64,000 nucleotides of DNA from Salvia splendens (lineage: Eukaryota; Streptophyta; Magnoliopsida; Lamiales; Lamiaceae), in assembly GCF_004379255.2 (NCBI RefSeq), contig NC_056052.1, positions 4,216,001-4,280,000 on the forward strand, in the 5' to 3' direction. Below the pieces are notes generated by a model. That model saw only the letters and a list, made by a program, of their open reading frames with translations. It was not told the DNA's origin and did no database searches. Made by a program: the position numbers and the translations under genes. Shown here one piece after another: positions 31,442 through 42,561 of the stretch. How positions within the stretch are numbered: the first letter of the stretch is position 1; each line of letters opens with the position of its first letter.

Positions 31442-33582
31442 GAGTGTCCACTATAGAGGCGGCGCGCCGGCCGGCCCCTTCCCACCGCCGCCGCGCCTTG
31501 CTATAGTGTGGAGGACGTCCGCCCCGAGGCGGATGAAATTTCCGGGGCGGAAGGTCCTCCGGCGTTTTTTGTGCGAGGACGCGCCGGTGTCCTTTCGCCG
31601 CGCCGACCTATAGTGCACAGGCAATCGGTGCGCCGGCCGCCCCCTTCCAAATTTATTTTATTTTATTTTATTTTATTTCGAAAATTATACCTATAAATAC
31701 CACTCCTCCACCCCCCATTTTTACATCATTTTCACACACTCTCCATTCATTCACTATCTACACTTTTAACTCTCTAAAAATGCACGGTGGACACGACGAC
31801 TCACCCAGCTCGGACGAATCGAGATATGGCGGCAATCCTTCCCAGCCGTCGGGATATGGCGGCTATCCTTCTCAGCCGTCGGGATATGACGGCAATCCTT
31901 CCCAGCCATCGGGATATGGCGGATATCCTTCTCAGCCGTCGGGATATGACGGCTCTCCGTCCCAGCCATGGAGTTGGAGTCAATCTCCCCCTCCGTGGGG
32001 ATCGAGTCCAACTCCTCCTCCATCTCAGCCGTGAAGGTCTTCTCCCACGCCCCAACCTTTTCAGCGGAATCTGAGTCGCTCGGCGTTTGGAGATTACAGA
32101 CCCAACCTCAACGCGCTTAACCATCCCCGTCCGGAGACTCCTTTCCAATCCAGCCAATCTCCTTTCACTGGTGCAGATCAAGACGCCCTGGATATGATGA
32201 TGGGTCTGCTCAGTTCGCGCGTACCGGATACGCCCGTTCCGACGAGACTCGACTGGACCGAAGGGGCGGGTGGAAGCAGTGGCGGCGGTGGAAGACGCGG
32301 TGGCTGCAGTGGCGGCTCGGGCAGGGGCGTCGGAAGCGGCGGTGGCGGCTCGGGCAGCGGCAGTGGCAGCGATGCAGTGGCGCCAGAGGCCGGACACAAA
32401 CGGGGCACGCACTACACCAAAGCGGAGTCCATTGCTGTGGCGAGGCCGTGAGATGCCGTCACATCAGACCCCATAGTGGGCACCGATCAGACCGAGGGGA
32501 GCTTTTGGAAGCGCGTCCTGTTGGCATACAATGAGTTCAAACCTCAAGACGCCAAACCGCGTGACGGAGAACAGCTCCGCAAAAAGTGGTCTAGGATTCT
32601 GCCGGCCACCAAGCGGTTCACGAGCATATACCAGAACAACCTGCTCAATGCTGAGAGTGGCCGGAGCGAAGCCGACGTGAAGGCATTGTCTATGGGCCAA
32701 TACAACACGGAGGGCTGGCTGAAGTTACAATGTGGGAGGAGTATCAAGTTCTTGAGCACTGGCCGAAATTCAAGGCCATCTGTGAGCAAGAGCAGGCTGG
32801 AGCTCCTGGGCCGAAGCGTACTAGACACAAGACTACAGCAGCGGCAGCGGCTCGCAATCATTCGATCTGAACGATGAGCAAGCTGAAGAGCCCTCTGTTA
32901 CACACTCTAGGCGCGCACCTCCGGGACAACATGCCTCTATCCGACGCGCTAGAGAGGATGGAATTTCCTCCTGCCGATCGTCGGTCGCGTCTGGATCGTG
33001 CACCCCGCAGCCCGCCCCAGCACCCCAGCACAGGGTCCCTGGTTCCCGCGAGGTCTTGAGGGAGAACCTAGATGTGCAGTTGATGCAACAACTACAGGAC
33101 GTCTGCAGCAAATACGAGGCCGCAACCGACCCGTTCATCTAGGATACATACTTGAAACTCATAAGTCGAATCCAGCGCCGTCTAGGCTTGGCCGAGAGGA
33201 TCTTGGGGCAGGGGCGGCCGGTGGCAGCGGGGAGACGGAGAAGAAGAGGAGGATTCCGACTCCGCCACCGATTAGACGGTGGCGCCGTTTTTATTTGTAT
33301 TTTGTTTTAAATGTTCGTTGTATAATTTTACTGTTTCCAATACAACGAATATTCGGTCTCAATTACCTCGTTTTCTAATTATTTAAATTCTGATGATTTT
33401 AACTATAATTGATTGAAACTAAAGGAAAAAATTAAAATTGGTTATAAAATTTCGGGGCTATTGGAAGTGTCTGCCTGTAGTGGCGGAAACCCTTTTTTTT
33501 GGGCGCGGGCAAAAAAATTGGGATTGTGGACAAAAAAAAGGGGGCGGGGCTATTGGGGACGTCCGCCTTATAGTGGACACCC
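31442..33582 (+). mobile_element. PIF/Harbinger-type element C, ORF1 only
   Basis: The left end GAGTGTCCACTATAG and right end TATAGTGGACACCC are terminal inverted repeats; TTA flanks both sides (31439-31441 and 33583-33585). 2141 bp long. The subterminal regions are rich in GGCGCGCC, GGACGTCCGCC and CGGGGC. It sits inside duplicated segment copy 2, whose partner is uninterrupted at this point. It carries a damaged ORF1 and no transposase. Confidence 0.92.
31780..33140 (+). pseudogene. PIF/Harbinger ORF1 (MYB/SANT-like), multiply broken
   Basis: Begins MHGGHDDSPSSDESRYGG at 31780. The N-terminus has five 30-bp repeats (about 31823-31975) coding GYGGxPSQPS/GYDGxPSQPS. The first frame closes with TGA at about 32032. 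Further on, the MYB/SANT-like domain appears as HYTKAESIAVARP, an in-frame TGA near 32450 where Trp is expected, then SFWKRVLLAYNEF, LRKKWSRILPATKRFTSIYQ and the helical end. Another frame change occurs near 32735, followed by QSFDLNDEQAEEPS-like and RENLDVQLMQQLQDVC segments in other frames. No intact product is possible. The family role is DNA-binding partner of the transposase. Confidence 0.82.
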
Positions 33583-33640
33583 TTATTATCTTTTTAATAT
33601 TAAAAAATTAAAATTAATCCTACACATGTGACCATTAGAT

Positions 33641-33861
33641 TTCAAAAATCTTACTATAATTTTAAATTAGTAGTAGTTAATAATTTAGGTCTTAATTTTA
33701 TATTGGGCCTGTCTGTGTGCCTATTTTTTTAGGAGTAAGACGCATATAACTGTGTAATTTTTCCGTATCCGCCCGTGGAAGTTGCCAACTCTCTCTCCAG
33801 CTCCTCTCTCCTTTCCGATGAAGAACCGATTGCGATAATCAACTATATATAGCCGGAAAAG
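33641..33861 (+). promoter_or_regulatory. Former 5' flank of the RAD50 remnant
   Basis: Short region between the duplicated segment and the RAD50 start codon. CTCTCTCCAGCTCCTCTCTC at about 33790 looks like a 5' UTR, and TATATATAG lies at 33844-33852 just before the ATG. Confidence 0.4.
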
Positions 33862-36800
33862 ATGAGTACTGTCGACAAAATGTTGATAAAGGGCATCCGG
33901 AGCTTCGACCCCGAAAACAAAAACGTCATCACCTTCTTCACGCCCCTCACTCTCATTGTCGGCCCCAACGGTGCCGGAAAAACTGTACAAACTCATGCCC
34001 CATACCTCTTGTGCACTTTGCATTGGGATTTGTACCTTTCATCATCTCCACATTTTTAAGTTGTACATTATGCTTAGGATGTGGTAATCCCCTTTTCGCA
34101 TTCATAATTGGGGCAATTTAGCAGTCTGTGAGATTAATTTGATCATGCATATTCGACTCTAGAACTATTATCATCTTATTCCCCCTTTACAATTTCGTGG
34201 TTATTGCAAAATCTGGTAACTGTGTAGACTGAAGTGTCAATCTTATCCGTTTTGCTTTAGAATGCACAATTCACTGCATTCTATTCAGTGAAAAAGGATT
34301 ACTCAGTCCTTATATTTTAAATTTTTAGTATTGTTACCCATATAAGATCTTTTTCACATGGTGTCTTCAAAGAATATTACTCTGGAATCTGTTATTCTGT
34401 AAATACTGAAACAAACTTGTTTTTCTGTAAATTCTGTAAATACAAGTGAACTACCTCCAAATGCCCGGTCAGGTCACAGCTTCGTTCATGACCCAAAGGT
34501 TCTCTAACGCCTCTATACATGTTCACCTATTTAGATAATGGAATAAATATTCCTGGAACTATACTTTTAGGTGGCAGGGGAGACAGAGACGAAGGGCCAG
34601 ATAAAGCTAAGGTTTAAGACGGCAGCAAGGAAGGATGTAGTCTGCATAAGGTCATTTCAGCTCACCCAGAAAGCCACCAAGATGGAGTACAAGGCAATTG
34701 AGTCTGTGCTTCAGAAGATAAATCCTCAGGCTGGAGAGGTAAAATCACTTGGTTTATAAAATTTATTGAAATTTCATAGGCATTGCCTTCCCTATGGTAA
34801 TATTTTACTTTTCAGTGCCTTTATTCAGTTTCATGCATAACTAATTCAACTTGTTTAGATATGACACATGTGCAGACAAGATTTTCTGAATCGTAGGGGA
34901 TATGTGTCAACAGCACTATATCAGTAGCTTTGGATGTTATTTTTGAGTGGAGTCTTAGTCTAGGACTCCAGGGCAGAGAGAGTTTTCTTTAACTATTGGA
35001 GCTTAACTTGCTGGCTCTCACTCTGTTGATGTGTTCCTTTCACGTGCATGCCTCTCGGCTTACATAACTGTGACCCCTATCTTCTGGAGATCTTATTGTA
35101 TGAATTTTAATTTGAGGGGACCATGAAGACAATACTGCATGTCCTTTGACAAGAAAGGCCTGTAGTAGAGTTCGGTGTCTTGACTATTCAATGTAACTTG
35201 CAAGAATGGGTTTCTTCCATGAGAATTTTAAGGGATCTGCAGCATCATAGTTTATTCACTGATTAAAATAATTGCGCATCTTTGATTACTCATTTCAAGA
35301 CCACTGTGAACCGTCCGAGATAAGCAGACTTTGTGGGATTTGAAGCTGGTCCTGTAAAACATTATCAGAGAAGCAGACTTCTCTGGTAGCAGCATTTTTG
35401 GACAAGAACTTGAATACTTTAACTGTGTGACTGCTTGGTTGGGGTTGGTTGTGAATTATTCTAAAGAGACATTTTATAATTTGCCTTTAATTGCTTTAAA
35501 GGAAACTCAGACACTGGATACATTTAGACACACAACTATATGTAAGAAATTTGAACTCAGTATTAAAATTTCATGGTTTATTCACATACCATAATGCAAT
35601 AGCATGGGAATTGGGAACTGATGCAAGCCCTCAATTAAGGCACACTAGACATGTTATTGTTGTGCCAAAAGAGAAAAGGTTGTTGACTTTTGGTGCATAT
35701 ATAGAATAATAGTCCATTTGTAGGGATGCTATGTTTCTGACTTCTATAAAATGTATTTTGACTCTTAGAAATGATATAAAGGGAAAAGGGTCCATCCTAG
35801 GCCAATGTTTCTGTAGATGAATCCTAAAAGTATACTTTTTGATCGCAAAGTATTGTATTATTGATTCCATAATTGAATTGCCCAGTGCTTTTGTTTTTGG
35901 AGCATTAAGTTAAGATGGGTGATTGAGCTCTTAAGCTGGAGTTGCCACTTGCGATTCATGAAATGAAAGACCTATCAATAACCATTATTCATACTTTTAA
36001 TCTTCTTTCATTTTATTTCCTGATGAAGCTAATTAGCTGGTGTTGTCTTAGCCAGCTACGGGAGAGCATTGCACAATATGAAGCGAGGACAGCAACGTTA
36101 AATTCTCAAATCGAGGAGCTTGACCCCAAAATACAGAATATAGACAGGGAGATTAATAAAACTGAATTGCTGTTGAAGGACCTGCGCGAGTTACAAGGTC
36201 AGATAGCTACAAAGTCAGGGAAAGAAAATCCAAGTTTGAGGATGTTCACAAGCGCTATAGTGACCTTGATGAGGAAAGTGAAGGTCTGTGATATGATTGC
36301 ATGATCTTGTTTGTTTATTTTTCTGCTTCTTCTTTTCCATGGAATCATTGTTGGTGATTTTGTTTTTTCATCTTCACATCTATTTTTTCTTAGACACTGA
36401 TGAAGAACTAAATGAATGGAAATCCAAATTCGACGAAAGGATTGCGGTGTTGGAAACCAAAGTTAACAAGTTATTGAGGGAAAAGATGGATAATAAGGAG
36501 ACAAGTCGACATCTTGAGGATGACATTGCAAAAAATATCAAGGAGATTGCCAAGCTTCAAGCACTCATAGAAATAGTATTTTTGTATCTCTTTCTGCAAT
36601 GTGATATACATTGCGCATCATTAAATTTTCACTATGTGATAATCTACTCTCTCTATTTTGTCGTCAGGCTCAATTGTCCCAGAAGGATAAAAGAGACTCC
36701 ACCATTCGAAGCCTAATCAGGAAGCACAATTTAGGTTCACTACCAAGTGGCCCATTAAGTGATGATGCTTGTTCCAGCCTTACTGATTGAATCCAGTCAA

Positions 36801-39128
36801 TGTTGAAGGACCTACACAAAGACTTACAGGATAAGAAGGTCTATTTCTTTTGCTCATTCTGCTTGGTTTTTATGCACTATATGCTTGCCTGTTACACACT
36901 ATTTCACCTGGTAGTATCATGCGAGTATAGTGATGATGAAAATGCAACAGCTTGGCTGTAGCCTAAGCAGGCAACATTTAGTTCATTTCCCTATAAATGA
37001 ATTAGATTACAGTATTTCATGGATACAAATGGTTTATTCACCATCAGTTCTCATGCAATATTTTTGATATGGTATTGAGTGCCATCTTAGGGTCAAACTT
37101 TTGAATGATCGAAGTATTGAATGACATAATTTTTTTCTTATAATTAAATTACCTGGATCTAGGAGCCAACTAATAGATGAATTTGCAATATCTTTTATTT
37201 GCTTTGGTTCTGTCTGAATGATCATTCATCTAAGAGGTCTAAATGGTTAAGCTGATAAACACAAGAGAGCTATTTTGCATTTAAGAACCCCATCAAAAAG
37301 CTCCCTCTATCATTCAAATATACCCCTCCCCTCCATATTAAGATAAAACATTTAATGTATTTGGGAAAGTAAATTTGACACAGTTATCATACCTTACACT
37401 TATTTACTATGTTAAAGATTTATAAGTGCCTTAGCGGTGTTGTGTCTATTTAGTGATATCATATTTAGTTCTGGGAGGTGATTATTATTGAAGGTTCTCT
37501 TTTTTGTTTCTAAACCTGATGCAGCAAGACGGAGATTTGTTGAATCCAAACTTCAGTCCTTGGATCCGCAGGCTGGTGGTATCGATTCATATCTTAAAAT
37601 GTTGGAGACTGCCAAGGAAAGGAGAGATGACCTGAGCAGGTTTGCGCTTATAATTTGTTTTCTTCATTTGTTTGTTCTTCTATTTAGTGATATCATATTT
37701 AGTTCTGGGAGGTTGCATGTATCAATGGTGGTTTTGGTGTATATGGTAACTTTGCTATGTTTTATACTGGCAGAGACTACAATGTTTCTGATGGCATGGG
37801 GAGAATGTTTGAACCATTCGAAAAGATTGCTAGTGCTCATCACTACTGCCCTTGCTGTGAGAGTCCTTTTTCATCCAATGAGGAAGATGCATTTATTAAA
37901 AAGGTGCCTAAATTTATATAACCATTTGATGTTTCCAACCTATCTTAGTTAAAAGAGATGTCTATAACTCTTTGCTTCATTACAGCAAAGAGTGAAAGCA
38001 CTGGATCTTACCGAACGGCTGAAATTATTGGAAGTACAGTCGTCAAATGCTGATTTTCACTTTCAGCAGTTAGACAAACTCCGGGTGGTCTATGATGAAT
38101 ATGTCAAAACTGGCAAGAAGTTAATTCCGCTTGCTGAAAAGAACCTGCATGACTTAAATGAGGATTTTGATCTAAAACATCAGGCTCTTGATGATGTAAT
38201 CATCGACTGCAGTATATTTTAGCTTTAACAGGACTTTTTTTTGGCTATTTCATGCTTTTCTTTTATGACTCTTAAAACAAAAGGAACTGTAGAAAGATAA
38301 TTAAAACCTTCTGTTACTCAGATGTCCCTCTTTGCTTTCCTAGTTAAGCCTATCTACCTCATTCAGTTTAGAGCTGATGTACTAGAGTAAGTGAAAAGAT
38401 CATGTACAAACTTTTGTTCATATTCTTTCTGCACCATAAACTTGTTGGCATTTTCAGTTCTGTGATCACCCATCTCTTACCTTATAAGGCATTCTCATGA
38501 GTTGCTTAATTTTTTTGTGCTCTTCTCCAAAAATTGATACTGTCTTCTGCATTAGCATAACAAACTTTCTGCCCTACAGGTGCTGGGTGTAGATGCATTG
38601 ATACAACCTGTAGGAACTGTTGACAGGCTGTTCCAGGAAATGCAAGCTTTACAGAAACAGGTAAATGAATTGGAAAGCAAACTTGATATTCAAGCTCAAG
38701 GTCTAGATGCCAAATCCCTAGAAGAGATCATATCAGAGCTGAAAAGTTTGGAAAAAGAAAGGTCGGTAATACCTTTATCTCATTTCTGTAGAGTTATCTA
38801 TTTTTTGCATATTAATCGATGAGCTTGCAATTGTTGTATGAATTTGATTGAATCAAGTCCTCACATCCTGTAGAAGTAGAGGTTTCCTGCATTATGTGCT
38901 GATTGTGCTCTTCTGTTGATCATCAGGAATACCTTGATTGATGATACAGAGAAGTTAAGAACTGAGCAGATGACCATGGAAAAAAAAATATCATCACTAC
39001 AATCACGGTGGAGCATTGTAAGGGAAGAGAAGATTAATGTTGCTAACATATTATCGAACATTAAAAGAGTAGAGGATGAGTTAGATCGTCTGCTTGAAGA
39101 TAAAAGTCAAGTTGATCTTGATTTGAAG
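33862..39128 (+). pseudogene. RAD50: RAD50 (DNA repair ATPase), 5' half only, decayed
   Basis: RAD50 is the SMC-like ATPase of the MRE11-RAD50-NBS1 double-strand-break repair complex. Recognisable exons: 33862-33984 ([20 protein letters not shown], Walker A GPNGAGKT), a partial exon ending 34498 (ELPPNARSGHSFVHDPK), 34571-34738, 36056-36283, 36394-36575, 36668-36838, 37525-37639, 37774-37903 (zinc-hook CPCC at 37847-37858), 37986-38195, 38580-38761 and 38927-39128. Defects: the 5' part of exon 2 is missing; the exons with the Q-loop region (VHQDE block) are absent between 34739 and 36055; a 1-base frameshift lies near 36225; an in-frame TGA at 36788-36790 replaces an expected Arg codon; the exons before the hook are absent between 36839 and 37524; and everything after 39128, including the second coiled coil, ABC signature and Walker B, is absent. 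Many splice sites are still intact, so decay is fairly recent. A functional copy should exist elsewhere. Confidence 0.92.
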
Positions 39129-39311
39129 GTAATAAGTTTTTCTTAAACGAACTGCCATATATATATTAGACTGATTAAAATGTCTTCCATAAGTTCAAAT
39201 TTGTCGAAACTCAGAAGGTTTAAAATATCTCATACTATGGAAAATAAGGTTCAGTTTCCGAATATTGCTCTGAAAAATAAAGGCTGTTGTACATGTAGTT
39301 AAAATCAATTA

Positions 39312-39518
39312 CTCCCTCCATCCCCTAAAAAGAGGAACTTTTGAAACATAATGGGTTTTAATGCAAAATTGGTAAAGTAAGAGAGATAGAAAGAAAAGTG
39401 TGTTAGTAGAAAATGGGTCCCACCTCATTAGAGAGAAAGAACTTTCCTCTATTAGAAAGTTTCTATTTTTAGGGGATGGACCAAAAAAGAAAGAGTTTCT
39501 TTTAGGGGACGGAGGGAA
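39312..39518. mobile_element. Stowaway-type MITE
   Basis: Starts CTCCCTCCATCCCCTAAAAA and ends TAGGGGACGGAGGGAA; flanked by TA. The interior GTGTGTTAGTAGAAAATGGG is shared with the 54071 copy. Confidence 0.85.
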
Positions 39519-39688
39519 TATTATATTATAAATTCTGTAAAGGATTTGACTGTTAGTTTAATATTTCAGGGGGCATATTCATTATTCAGTAGACACTCTT
39601 ATTATTCCAGAATTATCCATCTAAGGTTAACCTGTGATATTCAATATCATGATTAAGTTGTGAGAATCAATGTTATGAAAATAATATA

Positions 39689-39867
39689 CTCCCTCCGTCC
39701 CGGACTACTTGCACTTATTTCCTTTCTGGGCGTCCCAAGTTATTTGCACTCTTTCCATTTTTAGTAAAAATTATCACCTACAGCCGTAATATTTGACTTT
39801 GTCTATCACTCATTCCTTAATCTCCGTGCCGAAAAGGAAACGTTCGAGTAGTCTGGGACGGAGGGAG
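39689..39867. mobile_element. Stowaway-type MITE, second family
   Basis: Starts CTCCCTCCGTCCCGGACTAC and ends TAGTCTGGGACGGAGGGAG; flanked by TA. It is the reverse orientation of the copy at 54695. Confidence 0.9.
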
Positions 39868-40582
39868 TATTTAATTATAAGATATAATCTATAATATAAT
39901 ATGAGTGAAATATATGGTCTACCTACCATTAATAGTAAAAGTAAACTGTGATTTCTAATTGCCTATAGACTAAAATAGTAAACCGGAACACTAATGGTAG
40001 ACTGCCGGACCGAGAGAATAACAAAATCAATAAACATAGCGGGCTTAGATTTCAAGGAGGGCCTAATTTTACTTAAGGTTTGAAATGTTACAGTCATCAC
40101 CTTAATCGGCACAATATTTTTGAAATAACAAGAAGATGTTAAACATAGTATGTCTAGTGATTTTTTTAATTTTAAAAATTTAAAACTATACTCCTTTCGT
40201 CTCATAAAATTGTTTCATTTTTCTATTTTGGATCGTCCCACAAAATTAGACCTTTCCAATATTTGATAAATTTTTCTGTTATGAGGTTGAAAGTTCAATT
40301 CTTCATTAACAATATTACTCTAATTATCTTTTTTCTCTCCTAAAATCTCTACTTAATTTATGTGACGAATGCATGAGTACTATTATATCCCAAGGTAAAT
40401 TCACGCATCAGCGCTCATTTATTCACTTCTATATTACTACTTACCTCAAATAATTACGAGTTTAGGTCCAAAAATCTTAAATTTATGAAACAAAAGAAAA
40501 ATATTTCGACAGAAACAACACCGACAACGTCTTAAAATCAAACTACCAAAAAACATATGCAGAAAAGAAAACCATAATATAA
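39868..40582. other. Spacer with MITE fragments
   Basis: A Stowaway-like end (ACTCCTTTCGTCTCATAAAA) lies near 40191 without a matching partner. No further RAD50 exon is recognisable. The segment ends at element D. Confidence 0.5.
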
Positions 40583-42558
40583 GGGCACCTATAGTGGTGC
40601 GGATGTCCCGATGGACACCCCAAAAACACCTCCTGCCAGGTCATAAGGACATCACATTGCACAGTGACGGACATCCCCAAGGACATCCCGACGGATTTCC
40701 CACAATAATAAAAATTCACAAATTCACCAAATTAAACAATTTACGGAATTAAAATTTCGACACAAATACGGAGAAATTGCAACCACTTTATTTAAAAAAA
40801 CATACATAATTATTAAAAAAAATTACATAGTTAAAAAAAACCGCCGTCTCACTCCTCGGATTCCCCGCCGGTAGTCCCCTCGTCGCCACTCTCCGCCATG
40901 TCTCCCAACCCCAAATCACGCCGCATACTGTTGATGATATCCTTCAGCGACGACCTGTAATGGCGATCGGTCGATGTTCTCCATTCAACCATTGCACGTA
41001 ACAGGGTTTCATGTTGAGCGACGCGGGCGAGTGAGGGGAGCTCGGGATCGTTTTGGGTAGGAGCTGCCGATCTCGGCGGACCCGCTGGCGCTTCCACTCG
41101 CCATCCGCGCCGCGGACTTTTGCCCCACCGGGCGACGGCGACGGGCCGACGATGAAGGTGTCAGGAACTCTGCCTCGGCGGGGGGAGTTCGTGGGAACCA
41201 GCACTGCTTCGGCCAGCCAGATTCAACACCCGTAGTAAACTTGACTGAAGTCTGCACCACAAGATACACCTCCCAATATTTGAATTCCCCGAAAGCCCAC
41301 CGCAGCGTCTTTGAACTGATGGTGAGACAGAAGCTTCACATCCTCGGCAGACATGCCGCTGGTTGCCGAGAGGAGGTTGTTTGTGTAAATGCCGGCGAAT
41401 CGGCTTAGTTGCCTCTTCAGCCGCTCCCACTGTTTCCGACATTGCTCTCCGTTGTGAGGCTTCCCCCTGGCGGTTTGAATTGGAGGTAGCTTTGGCTAAT
41501 GCGCCACCACATCCCGTCGATATATTGGTTAGCCACGATATATGGATCCTCCACTATACTGATCCACGACTTCGCAACCGCGATGCACTCCTCTGTGCTC
41601 CAGACGGTCCTCTTTTTCCCGCTGGATCCCTCCCCCACCTCAACATCCACCGCCTCACCATCGTACCCCGTCGCAGGAGAGGTAGTGCCCCATCCCCTGC
41701 CCCTCCCTCTCCTTGTCCTCCCCCTCCTCCATGTTGCCGTTGGTGAGTCTGTGGGAGAATCCCGGGTCGGAGATATCCCCAACTCCTCAAACGAGAACTT
41801 CTCGATGCCAGTGAACTGAGTCTCGAGAGGAGTACTCGGGGGTTGTCCGTCGACAGTAAATCCATATACGGGCGATAGACATTGTCCACTGGTGATTGGG
41901 GGACCCCCTGCCTACTCCCCCCAACAGCGACAGGCGAGCCCTGCATCATCCTCGGCATCATCATCCCGGTCAACTGGGGCGGCATCATCCCCGGCATCCC
42001 GGGCATCATCCCCAGTATTCCGTGCATCATCCCCGGCATTGGGGTCATTCCGGCACTCACCCCGGGCATTTGGGGCTTCATCTCATACCAAGGCGGGTAC
42101 ATGTTGTAGTACCCGGGCATCATCCCCGCCGTCATTTGGGGTTGGGGCATCATCCCCGCCATTCCGGACATCGTGGCGGACATGGGGTACTTCCGCCAAC
42201 GGGAAAGATCGGTTCCCTTGACTCGCTCATGACGGGGGAATCACTATCGTGGTGCTCCATTTATCTTCGAAAGAAAAGTATTTAGAGAGAGAGAGATACT
42301 CGTTAATACAAGTGGTGCGAATGAAATGAAGTTCAACGACAAGTATTTATAGAATTTTTGAAAAAAATAATAAAATAATCGGGACGTAGTCAACGCAATG
42401 GCGGATGTCCGCAAGGACGTCCCGGGAACGCTGCGGAACTCCGGTGTCCGCAGCGGACGTCCGTATCCGCGTCACCGCTGCATAATGATGGACGTCCCGT
42501 GCGGAACTCCGACACACCGGCCGGACGTCTGTCGGGACGGGCGCAATTGTGGATGCTC
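40583..42558 (-). mobile_element. PIF/Harbinger-type element D, ORF1 only
   Basis: The left end GGGCACCTATAGTGGTGCGG and right end CAATTGTGGATGCTC form imperfect inverted termini with TAA on each side (40580-40582 and 42559-42561). 1976 bp. Subterminal repeats of GGACGTCC and ATCCGC match those of the MITE at 18313 and element E. ORF1 lies on the minus strand; no transposase. Confidence 0.85.
40849..42260 (-). pseudogene. PIF/Harbinger ORF1 (MYB/SANT-like), several frameshifts
   Basis: Begins MEHHDSDSPVMSESREPIFP at 42260, then shifts frame near 42190 into a Met/Pro/Gly-rich region (MMPGMPGMMPPQLTGMMMPR) similar to the N-terminus of element A ORF1. After another shift, the MYB/SANT-like domain reads RTVWSTEECIAVAKSWISIV and GMWWRISQSYLQFKP. 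Later fragments in other frames give VESGWPKQCWFP, RRRRPVGQKSA and the C-terminal VAQHETLLRAMVEWRTSTD segment, ending in an acidic tail (stop at 40849). At least four frame changes separate these parts. The shared Met-rich N-terminus and YYNMYPPW block show that A and D belong to one subfamily. Confidence 0.8.
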
Positions 42559-42561
42559 TAA

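Larger units (their letters stand above)
29533..33640 (+). repeat. Duplicated 1.37 kb segment, copy 2, interrupted twice
   Basis: Direct-orientation partner of 22850-24223. Homology runs 29533-30470, 31038-31441 and 33586-33640. The interruptions are 30471-31037 (no match in copy 1) and PIF/Harbinger element C. Removing them restores a segment of about 1.39 kb. Confidence 0.85.

Noticed and set aside
31438..33586. Reading the interruption in duplicated copy 2 as a rearrangement or inversion
   Set aside because: The exact TTA duplication and terminal inverted repeats explain it fully as a transposon insertion.
33862..39128. Calling RAD50 an active gene with unusual splicing
   Set aside because: A nonsense codon, a frameshift, missing exon blocks and loss of the whole C-terminal ATPase half cannot be repaired by plausible splicing.
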